From positions 18,120-82,119 of the forward strand of contig NZ_JBBMEJ010000017.1 in assembly GCF_040096615.1 (NCBI RefSeq): a stretch of 64,000 nucleotides of DNA, read 5' to 3'. The notes beneath the pieces are model-generated. The model saw only the letters and a list, made by a program, of their open reading frames with translations. It had not been told where the DNA came from and did not search any database. Position numbers and translations under genes: made by a program. Source of the stretch: Blautia_A aquisgranensis. GTDB lineage: Bacteria > Bacillota > Clostridia > Lachnospirales > Lachnospiraceae. Shown here piece after piece: positions 26,697 through 34,591 of the stretch (position 1 is the stretch's first letter; the number at the start of each line of letters is the position of its first letter).

Positions 26697-27407
26697 TTAT
26701 TCTGTGTACTCATCAAAAATTCCTTTTTCGCGGAAGCTGATATATTTCTGGTCACCTATGATAATATGATCCAGAAGGTGTATTCCCATAAGTTCCCCTG
26801 TCTGATAAACACGCTTTGTCACATCCAGGTCTGCCTGACTTGGGGATGGATCGCCGCCTGGATGATTATGGACAAGAATCAGATTTACCGCACGGTATTT
26901 CACTGCCTCCACAAAAATCTCTCTGGGAGTGATCAACGTGGCATTGGCAGTTCCACGGCTTAAAAGCTGCTCGCCGGTCAGATGATTATGTCCATCCAGC
27001 ATCATACAGTACAAAAGCTCCTGTTCTTCATGACGCAGTCGTTCCATATAATATCTGGCAATTGTGACAGGATGATTAAAAGACATCTCTGGCTTCGCGG
27101 CTGCAGTGGCCATACGCTTGGAAAGTTCCCCGATACATTTCAGCTGTATGGCTTTTACCTTACCGATCCCGTGAATCTTCATAAGCTCCGGCAGGGAGAT
27201 ATGAAAAAGTCCGAGAAGTCCGGAATGTCCGGAATGTTCTGATAAATTAAGGATCTCATCTGCCAGTGCAAGAGAACTTGATCCCTGCACACCACAGCGC
27301 AGAATCACAGCCAGAAGCTCTCTGTCACTTAAAGACTGCTCTCCTTCCCGCAGACATTTCTCATACGGTCGCTGATAACCTGGCATTTCCATGATTGTAT
27401 CTTTCAT
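26697..27407 (-). CDS. radC: RadC/JAB-domain protein
   Basis: 236 residues: a UPF0758 N-terminal helix-hairpin-helix part (LMKIHGIGKVKAIQLK) and a C-terminal JAMM metal motif HNHPGGDPSPSQAD. The exact role is not settled; a true role in DNA repair has been questioned. It sits first in the mreBCD operon, as in many Firmicutes. AAAAGGAAA precedes the ATG. Confidence 0.92.
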   Translation of the reverse strand: MKDTIMEMPGYQRPYEKCLREGEQSLSDRELLAVILRCGVQGSSSLALADEILNLSEHSGHSGLLGLFHISLPELMKIHGIGKVKAIQLKCIGELSKRMATAAAKPEMSFNHPVTIARYYMERLRHEEQELLYCMMLDGHNHLTGEQLLSRGTANATLITPREIFVEAVKYRAVNLILVHNHPGGDPSPSQADLDVTKRVYQTGELMGIHLLDHIIIGDQKYISFREKGIFDEYTE

Positions 27408-27458
27408 TTAAATTTCCTTTTCGCTCCCGGAAGAAGGAAATGCAAAATTGCAGTGATT

Positions 27459-27487
27459 ATTTTAGCATAAAAAATAGGGGATGTACA
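27459..27487 (-). promoter_or_regulatory. promoter of the radC-mre-PBP2-min-rodA operon
   Basis: TGTACA (27487-27482), a 17-base spacer and TAAAAT (27464-27459) with TGC before it (extended -10) lie in the only gap above 100 bases between mutS and the carboxypeptidase gene. Confidence 0.6.
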
Positions 27488-27513
27488 CTCTATCCCGAAA
27501 ATTTCCACTTTTT

Positions 27514-29115
27514 TCACATTTTGTTTACAGGCAGGGAATAAAATTCTGCTACTGCTTCTGCCACTTTGATTCCGTCCATAGCCGCAGAAGTAATACCACC
27601 TGCATATCCGGCACCCTCCCCACACGGATAAATTCCTTCTATATTAGAAATAAGTTCTTTGTGATCTCTTACGATTCTTACCGGGGAGGAAGTTCGGCTT
27701 TCCACGCCTTCCAGAAGAGCATCCGGTCTGTCAAAGCCGGAGAGCTTTTTGCCAAAGGCATGAATACCAGCTTCAATAGAATCGCCGATCTCCTTCGGGA
27801 AAATACTCCGCACATCGGCAAGGGTATACTCTCCTTTGATACATGGCTGTACCTCTCTGAGCTGTGAGCTTTTCTGCTTTTTGCAGTAATCCTCAAAAAG
27901 CTGCACCGGGACTTTTCCATTGCCTGCCTCCCAGGCTGCACGTTCCAGATTTCTCTGGAGGGCAATTCCTCCGAGAACACTTTCCTCCGGAAAATCAGAA
28001 GGATTGACGGTTACAATGATCGCACTGTTGGCATTGTGACTGTCACGCGCCTGATAACTCATACCATTTACTGCAAGCAAACCTTCTTCGGATGACGCAT
28101 TTACCACATAGCCGCCGGGGCACATGCAGAAAGAATAAACACCACGACCATTTTCCAGCGTATGCGTAACCTTGTAGCTGGCAGCACCCAGGAGGTCGTT
28201 TTCCGGTTCGCCGTAAAGATCCTCATTGATCATCGTCTGCGGATGTTCTACACGGACGCCAACCGCAAAGGATTTCGGTTCCATGCAGACTCCCCGTTTA
28301 TTCAGCATGGCAAACGTATCTCTCGCACTATGTCCGGGAGCCAGAATGCAGACTTCGGCAGGGATCCGCTCCTGATCATTCACCATAACGGCTTCCAGAC
28401 GGTCATCCTGAATAAGAAGATCCGTTACTGTGGAACGAAAACGGAACTGACCGCCCATTTCCTCGATCTGGTGACGCATAAACTGCACAATTCCGACCAG
28501 CTGATCTGTTCCAAGATGCGGTTTCTGCTGATACAGGATTTCCTTCGGTGCTCCGGCCTCCACAAATCGTGCAAGAACCTCCTTTCCTCTTCCGAAGGTG
28601 TCTTTTACAAGGGTATTCAGCTTTCCGTCGGAAAAAGTTCCTGCACCGCCCTCTCCGAACTGTACATTGGAATCCGGGTCAAGCACGCCGTTTTTCCAGA
28701 AATTTTCTACTGTTTTCTGACGCTTGTCCGCTTCCTCACCACGCTCCAGCACAAGAGGCCGGTAACCTGCTTTTGCAAGATACCAGGCGCAGAAAAGGCC
28801 CGCCGGACCACTTCCGATCACGACCGGCGGATGAACAAGTTCAGCCGAACCCGGTGAAGGAAAATGATAGCAAGTTTCTTTGGTTAACATAATGTTTTTA
28901 TTGTGAACTTTTTTAAGGGTGCAGGCTTCTTGTTCTGTTTTTACATCAACGGTATAAACAAATTTTTTATCGTCCTTGTGGCGGGCATCCAGGGATTGTT
29001 TATGAATTTTATAAGTGAAAGGTGCTGCACCAAGACGAAGTGTTTTTGCGATTTTTTTCTGAAGCTGTTCTTCTGTATGTGTGATGGGAAGCTTCAGCTG
29101 CGTGATACGGATCAT
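27514..29115 (-). CDS. FAD-dependent dehydrogenase, COG2509 type
   Basis: 533-residue flavoprotein. An N-terminal 80-residue helper domain (LRLGAAPFTYKIHKQSLDAR) precedes the Rossmann FAD motif GSGPAGLFCAWYLA and ERGEEADKR. The sequence QFGEGGAGTFSDGKLNT and the C-terminal PCGEGAGYAGGITSAAMDG are typical of this uncharacterised family. The substrate is unknown. Its ATG overlaps the stop of the next flavoprotein by four bases, and AAGGAGG precedes it. Confidence 0.88.
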   Translation of the reverse strand: MIRITQLKLPITHTEEQLQKKIAKTLRLGAAPFTYKIHKQSLDARHKDDKKFVYTVDVKTEQEACTLKKVHNKNIMLTKETCYHFPSPGSAELVHPPVVIGSGPAGLFCAWYLAKAGYRPLVLERGEEADKRQKTVENFWKNGVLDPDSNVQFGEGGAGTFSDGKLNTLVKDTFGRGKEVLARFVEAGAPKEILYQQKPHLGTDQLVGIVQFMRHQIEEMGGQFRFRSTVTDLLIQDDRLEAVMVNDQERIPAEVCILAPGHSARDTFAMLNKRGVCMEPKSFAVGVRVEHPQTMINEDLYGEPENDLLGAASYKVTHTLENGRGVYSFCMCPGGYVVNASSEEGLLAVNGMSYQARDSHNANSAIIVTVNPSDFPEESVLGGIALQRNLERAAWEAGNGKVPVQLFEDYCKKQKSSQLREVQPCIKGEYTLADVRSIFPKEIGDSIEAGIHAFGKKLSGFDRPDALLEGVESRTSSPVRIVRDHKELISNIEGIYPCGEGAGYAGGITSAAMDGIKVAEAVAEFYSLPVNKM

Positions 29116-30290
29116 ACATTATCCTCCTTTACGGCGTGAAGGCCGGCAACTGCTCCACTTGACCAGGCCCACTGGAGATTGTAACCTCCACAGGTTCCGT
29201 CTATATCAAGAAGCTCTCCGGCAAAATAGAGCCCCCGATGAAGCCGGGACTCCATGGAATAACTGTTTACTTCACTTGTATCGACTCCTCCTGAGCACAC
29301 CTGTGCCTGTTCAAAAGAAAGTCCGTCTTTGACAGAAAGCCGGAAGTCTGTGATCGCAGAGATAAGCTCTCTCTGTGCTGTCAATATACGAATCAGTTTT
29401 TCCGGAAAAATTCCTGTGAGAAGTTCTCTTTCGTTTTTATATGGGCAGTCCTTCCTGCGATGTTCCAGGTATTCTTCGAGCTCTTTTGATGATAATTCCG
29501 GAAAAAAGTTTACCGAGAGCTCCACTGCTTTCTTCTCATGGACTGCACGTATTGCATAACGGGAAATCTGAAATACCGGAATTCCGGATATTCCATAGTC
29601 AGTAAGCTGCAGCTCGCCCTGCTGTGATGCAACTGGTGTCCCATCGATATAAAGGGTTATTTTTCCCTCCGTACGCACACCACTCCATCCGGAAAAAGAA
29701 TTTCCCCTGCATTTCAAAGCGGTCAGTGCAGGAAGCGGTTCAATCAGATGATGTCCGAGGCTTTCGGCAATCTGGTATCCGCTTTCGCCGGAGCCTGCAA
29801 CAGAAGAAGCTCTGGAACCATTGGCAAGAATCACTGCATCACAGGTATAGGTCCAGCCATCTGTATGGACATTCCAGTGTCCGCCTGAGAAAGACACTCC
29901 TGTAACAAGCTGGTTTGTCTTAAGCTTTATTTTCAGACTGCGGGCTTTTAGGGTAAGGACATCAACAACACTCTGTGCCTGGTTACTTCGCGGATAGATC
30001 CAGCAGCTGCGGTCTGTTGTACAGATTCCTAACTTACGAAAAAACTCCAGGGTATCTTCCACAGAAAACTGTTCCAGAGCGTCTTTCACGAATTCCGGAT
30101 GCGTTCCTCTGTAAGTATCTGCCGATTTCTGAAGGTTTGTCATATTACAGCGTCCATTGCCCGTAGCACAGATTTTCCGGCCCGGACGGTCGTTGCGTTC
30201 CAGAACTGTGACAGCAGCTCCGTTTGCGGCAGCACTTATTGCTGCCACAAGTCCGGAGGCTCCTGCACCTACAATGATAATATGTTTCAT
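29112..30290 (-). CDS. NAD(P)/FAD-dependent oxidoreductase, HI0933/BaiN family
   Basis: 392 residues: FAD motif GAGASGLVAAISAA, GRKICATGNGRCNMTN and a C-terminal AGELLDIDGTCGGYNLQWAWSSG are diagnostic for the HI0933 family. BaiN of Clostridium scindens was proposed to act on bile-acid intermediates, but most members have unknown roles, so no bile-acid function is claimed. It overlaps both neighbours by four bases and is thus in one operon with them. Confidence 0.88.
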   Translation of the reverse strand: MKHIIIVGAGASGLVAAISAAANGAAVTVLERNDRPGRKICATGNGRCNMTNLQKSADTYRGTHPEFVKDALEQFSVEDTLEFFRKLGICTTDRSCWIYPRSNQAQSVVDVLTLKARSLKIKLKTNQLVTGVSFSGGHWNVHTDGWTYTCDAVILANGSRASSVAGSGESGYQIAESLGHHLIEPLPALTALKCRGNSFSGWSGVRTEGKITLYIDGTPVASQQGELQLTDYGISGIPVFQISRYAIRAVHEKKAVELSVNFFPELSSKELEEYLEHRRKDCPYKNERELLTGIFPEKLIRILTAQRELISAITDFRLSVKDGLSFEQAQVCSGGVDTSEVNSYSMESRLHRGLYFAGELLDIDGTCGGYNLQWAWSSGAVAGLHAVKEDNV

Positions 30291-31561
30291 AATTTTACAA
30301 GATCCTTATTAACCATGTACTGAAGAGATTTCAGGATTCCAAGCTTCGCATGCTCCCAGGTAAGACCTCCCTGGAAATAAACAGCATATGGCGGTTTCAT
30401 AGGTCCGTCTGCAGAGAGTTCGATAGAAGATCCTTGGATGAAAGCACCTGCCGCCATAATAACCTGGCTGTCATATCCCGGCATATCCCATGGTTCCGGT
30501 GTTACAAAGCTGTCTACCGGTGCTGCTGCCTGGATTCCCTGGCAGAATGCAACAAGACCTTCCGGTGTTCCAAGTGTTACGGCCTGGATGATATCCTGGC
30601 GTGGTTCTGTGCTGTTCGGTACAACAGGGAAACCAAGCTTTTCATAAATATTTGCTGCAAAAACAGCTCCCTTCAAAGCACCCTTTGTAACCATTGGAGC
30701 AAGGAAAAATCCCTGGAACAGAGAACGGTTCACACCGAGAGTTGCGCCCACTTCCATTCCAAGTCCCGGGCAGGTCATGCGGTAAGAAGCATTTTCCACG
30801 CAGTCTTTGCGGCCGGCAATATAGCCACCGATCGGAGCAAGTCCGCCACCTGGATTTTTGATCAGGGATCCCACCATAATGTCGGCACCTACATCACTTG
30901 GCTCGATCGTATCTACGAATTCACCGTAACAGTTATCTACCATACAGATCACATCCGGCTTGATTTTCTTTACGAATGCGATCAGTTCGCCGATCTGTTT
31001 TACAGAAAATGACGGGCGTGTCTGATAACCCTTGGAGCGCTGGATCGTTACCAGCTTCGTCTTATCGTTGATGGCTTTTTTGATGTTTTCATAATCGAAG
31101 GTGCCATCATAAAGAAGGTCTACCTGACGATATTTTACCCCATATTCCGCAAGTGAACCTGTGGAAGGACGGATTCCGATAACTTCTTCCAGTGTGTCAT
31201 AAGGTTTTCCCACAGGGGAAAGCAGCTCATCGCCCGGGCGGAGATTTCCAAACAGGGCGATTGCAAGTGCGTGAGTTCCACAGGTGATCTGCGGGCGGAC
31301 CAGACAAGCCTCTGTATGAAAAGTATCTGCGTAAACCTGTTCCAGGGTTTCACGTCCAAGATCATTGTAGCCATATCCGGAAGAGGCTCCGAAGCAGGCT
31401 TCACTGACACGGTTCTTCTGCATGGCGTGAATAACTTTCATCTGGTTATACTCCGCTGTTTTATCAAATTTTTCAAAACGTTCTTTCAGGGAATCTTCTA
31501 CTTTCTTACCAAAATCATAAACCTCTGAGGAGATTCCAAGCTGTGCATATAATTCTTTCAT
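30287..31561 (-). CDS. methionine gamma-lyase-like PLP protein ('aluminium resistance' family)
   Basis: 424 residues, PLP-dependent fold type I. The Met_gamma_lyase family motifs are CFGASSGYGYNDLGRETLE, RPQITCGTHALAIALFG and the Lys region VGSLIKNPGGGLAPIGGYIAG that carries the PLP Schiff-base Lys. Family members are often annotated as aluminium resistance proteins; the true reaction is not established. It lies between miaA and the flavoproteins on the same strand. Confidence 0.88.
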   Translation of the reverse strand: MKELYAQLGISSEVYDFGKKVEDSLKERFEKFDKTAEYNQMKVIHAMQKNRVSEACFGASSGYGYNDLGRETLEQVYADTFHTEACLVRPQITCGTHALAIALFGNLRPGDELLSPVGKPYDTLEEVIGIRPSTGSLAEYGVKYRQVDLLYDGTFDYENIKKAINDKTKLVTIQRSKGYQTRPSFSVKQIGELIAFVKKIKPDVICMVDNCYGEFVDTIEPSDVGADIMVGSLIKNPGGGLAPIGGYIAGRKDCVENASYRMTCPGLGMEVGATLGVNRSLFQGFFLAPMVTKGALKGAVFAANIYEKLGFPVVPNSTEPRQDIIQAVTLGTPEGLVAFCQGIQAAAPVDSFVTPEPWDMPGYDSQVIMAAGAFIQGSSIELSADGPMKPPYAVYFQGGLTWEHAKLGILKSLQYMVNKDLVKL

Positions 31562-31582
31562 AATAATCCTATTCCTTTTTTA

Positions 31583-32536
31583 TTAATTAGCAGAAAGTAT
31601 TCCTTTTTCCCTGCATACAGAGAGCATATACTCAAGAATTCTGCTGTCATTGTAATCAAATTTATCTTTATCCACCCAGGTTACCTCTCCCTCACGGCGG
31701 AACCAAGTAAGCTGGCGTTTGGCAAAGTGTCTGGTATCCCGTTTCAGGATACGGACGGCTTCCTCGTAAGGATATTCCCCTTCGAGCCATGCCAGGATTT
31801 CTTTATAACCCAGACCCTGCATGGAAACCATTCCTCTGTGACATCCCATTTCCTGAAGATGTTTCACTTCTTCCACAAGGCCATTATCCAGCATTTCATC
31901 TACACGTGTGTCGATTCTCTCATAGAGAAGCGGACGTGGCGCATTCAGAACAAAATATGCCAGATCATAAGGACTTTCATGTTCTTTCTGTTCTTCATTA
32001 TGCTCGGAGATCCGGTTGCCATTCTGTTTATAGAATTCCAAGGCGCGGATCACACGCTTTACATTGTTTTCATGGATTTCCTTTGCAGATTTCGGATCAA
32101 CTTCTGCCAGCATATTGTGAAGAAATGTATTTCCCTTCTGTGCTGCAAGTTCCTCCAGTTCCTGACGGTAATGATCGTCCTGTTCAGACTGGGTAAAATC
32201 AATATCTCTTGTTACTGCCTGAATATAAAAGCCGGTACCGCCTACCAGGATCGGGATCCGTCCCCTGGCATAGATCTCATCCATGGATTTTTTTGCCAGC
32301 TGCTGAAACAGTACGATATTAAAATCTTCGGTTGGCTCCAGCACATCAACCAGGTGATGGGGTACACCATCCATCTCCTGCGGGGTGATCTTTGCGGAAC
32401 CGATATCCATATGGCGGTATACCTGCATGGAATCCGCAGAAATGATCTCGCCGTTTACTGCTTTTGCAAGTGCAATGGAGAGCTTTGTTTTTCCTACGGC
32501 CGTAGGTCCGGTAAGGACAATAAGAGGTTTTTTCAT
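31583..32536 (-). CDS. miaA: tRNA dimethylallyltransferase
   Basis: Adds a dimethylallyl group to A37 of tRNAs reading UNN codons. 317 residues: P-loop GPTAVGKTKLS, SADSMQVYRHMDIGSAK, the IPILVGGTGFYIQA motif and a C-terminal RQLTWFRRE. The ATG at 32536 follows GGAGGAAATT; an ATG four codons upstream lies on that ribosome site. It follows mutL after 17 bases, as is common in Firmicutes. Confidence 0.96.
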   Translation of the reverse strand: MKKPLIVLTGPTAVGKTKLSIALAKAVNGEIISADSMQVYRHMDIGSAKITPQEMDGVPHHLVDVLEPTEDFNIVLFQQLAKKSMDEIYARGRIPILVGGTGFYIQAVTRDIDFTQSEQDDHYRQELEELAAQKGNTFLHNMLAEVDPKSAKEIHENNVKRVIRALEFYKQNGNRISEHNEEQKEHESPYDLAYFVLNAPRPLLYERIDTRVDEMLDNGLVEEVKHLQEMGCHRGMVSMQGLGYKEILAWLEGEYPYEEAVRILKRDTRHFAKRQLTWFRREGEVTWVDKDKFDYNDSRILEYMLSVCREKGILSAN

Positions 32537-32553
32537 AATTTCCTCCATTATAT

Positions 32554-34587
32554 TTATACGATACGTTTGAATTTTTTTTCGATTTCAGTTTTTGTCATGG
32601 ATATGATTGTCGGTCTTCCATGTGGACAGTTGTATGGATTGTCCAGCGTCAGAAGCTCATCGATCAGCTTATCTGCCTCCTGCGGGGACATGGCATGGTT
32701 GCCCTTTACAGCTGCCTTGCAGGCCATGGTAGCAAGTTTTGCAGTAAAGAGTTCAAAGGCATCTTTGGAACCATCTGCTGTCAGATGATCCAGCATTTCC
32801 AGAAAAAGCTCTTCTTCCGTCATGCCAAGAAGCAGGGAAGGTACTGCGCTGATACTGTATTCCCGGCCTCCAAAGGGTTCAATATCAAATCCAAAATCAC
32901 GGAAATACTGCTCATTGGCCTTAAACAGAGATTCCTCTTCAAGACTGAGTGAAACGATCAGAGGCGGGCTTAAATACTGAGACTGGATCTCCTGAGATTT
33001 AAACAGTTTTACAAAACGCTCATAATATACTTTTTCATGCGCGGCATGCTGATCAATGATATAAAAATTATTTTCAAACTGTACCAGCCAGTAAGTATCG
33101 AATAACTGTCCGATCAGCTTATGGCGGCTTCTGGATTCCGGAGCGAGAAGCTTTTCTTCGAATAATTCCAGTTGTTTGGGCGGTGCAGATTGTTCTGACT
33201 TCGGTGATTCTGAAACAGAACCAGGAGCTGTTTCAGTCTGAGCATGAAAATTCATATTATTATCTGTTTCTGTATGATCGAAGCCAGTTACCTTTGTCAT
33301 GGCATCCAGAACTGCATTGGACGCAGTCTCCACGGTATGTCCGGAAGCAGATACTGCAGATACCGCCCCCTTCAGTGTTCCGGCAAACATCTCCTCCTCT
33401 TCCCTGGTAAAGGTCTGCGGCGCAGATGTCTTTGACTGATCTGATGACAGATACGAAGGATTCTCCTGAAGCTTCCCATACATAGCCTGCCGTCTTTTGG
33501 TCTCAAACGGTTCTGGCACATTCCCGATATTTCCGGTTCCGGGACGCTTCATACGAGATGCAGGCTCTTCCTTTCCGACAGATACCTGCGGAATCAGCTC
33601 CCGCTGTGTCACAGCTTTGCGGACAGTCTCATAAATCGCGGTATAAACCTCCGTCTCTCTGGCAAAGCGCACTTCTCTTTTTGCAGGATGTACATTAACG
33701 TCCAGATCATTGCCATCCATTTCAATCCGAAGCGAAACAAAAGGAAATTTATGCTGCATGACAAATCCTTTATATCCATCCTCGATTGCTTTCGTAATAA
33801 TCTTGTTTTTTACATATCGTCCATTGATATAATAGTTCTCGAAAGTACGGTTTCCTCTGGAAATTTCCGGTTTTCCCACAAAGCCTTCGATCTTCATGAA
33901 ATCGTTCTCATAGGAAACATCCAGAAGTGCCTTGGCGATCTCCCGGCCGTAAACACTGTATATAACATCCTTTACGCTGTAATTTCCGGAACTTGAGAGC
34001 TTGACCTGCCGGTTCTGGATATATTTAAAGGAAATCTCAGGATGAGAAAGCGCAAGCTGCTCCATCAGTGTATTGATATAACCGGCTTCTGTCATATCAG
34101 ATTTCAGAAATTTACTTCTGGCTGGTGTGTTATAAAAAAGATTCCGGATCAGGAACGTGGTTCCTTCCGGCGCACCCATTTCTTCCAGGGACTGTTCCTG
34201 ACCGCCTTCGATCACATAGCGGGTACCGCTGATGGCAGAGGGTGTTTTTGTGATCAGCTCTACCTGAGAAACGGCGGCAATACTGGAAAGTGCCTCACCA
34301 CGAAAGCCTAAGGATGCAATATGTGTCAGGTCTTCAACTTTTTCAATCTTGCTTGTGGCATGCCGGAGAAAAGCCAGAGGAACCTGTTCAGCCTCCATTC
34401 CGGAACCGTTGTCTGTAATACGGATCAGTCTTTTTCCGCCGTCAGTGATCTCCACAGTGATCGCTGTTGCTCCTGCGTCAATCGCATTTTCCACAAGCTC
34501 CTTGACAACAGAAGAAGGCCGCTCTACAACCTCTCCTGCTGCGATCTTATCAATCGTATTCTGGTCTAAAACTGCAATTTTTCTCAA
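32554..34587 (-). CDS. mutL: DNA mismatch repair protein MutL
   Basis: 677 residues. N-terminal GHKL ATPase (ELVENAIDAG, DNGSGM, FLRHATSKI, GFRGEAL), a variable linker (about 340-480) and a C-terminal dimerisation domain with the endonuclease motif DQHAAHEK, so this is a nicking MutL. The linker ends with QLELFEE, which fits a beta-clamp-binding motif. It lies four bases after mutS. Confidence 0.96.
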   Translation of the reverse strand: MRKIAVLDQNTIDKIAAGEVVERPSSVVKELVENAIDAGATAITVEITDGGKRLIRITDNGSGMEAEQVPLAFLRHATSKIEKVEDLTHIASLGFRGEALSSIAAVSQVELITKTPSAISGTRYVIEGGQEQSLEEMGAPEGTTFLIRNLFYNTPARSKFLKSDMTEAGYINTLMEQLALSHPEISFKYIQNRQVKLSSSGNYSVKDVIYSVYGREIAKALLDVSYENDFMKIEGFVGKPEISRGNRTFENYYINGRYVKNKIITKAIEDGYKGFVMQHKFPFVSLRIEMDGNDLDVNVHPAKREVRFARETEVYTAIYETVRKAVTQRELIPQVSVGKEEPASRMKRPGTGNIGNVPEPFETKRRQAMYGKLQENPSYLSSDQSKTSAPQTFTREEEEMFAGTLKGAVSAVSASGHTVETASNAVLDAMTKVTGFDHTETDNNMNFHAQTETAPGSVSESPKSEQSAPPKQLELFEEKLLAPESRSRHKLIGQLFDTYWLVQFENNFYIIDQHAAHEKVYYERFVKLFKSQEIQSQYLSPPLIVSLSLEEESLFKANEQYFRDFGFDIEPFGGREYSISAVPSLLLGMTEEELFLEMLDHLTADGSKDAFELFTAKLATMACKAAVKGNHAMSPQEADKLIDELLTLDNPYNCPHGRPTIISMTKTEIEKKFKRIV

Positions 34588-34591
34588 AGGA

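Noticed and set aside
28162..28892. Long plus-strand frames over the flavoprotein gene
   Set aside because: Antisense shadows of a clear FAD-dependent dehydrogenase.
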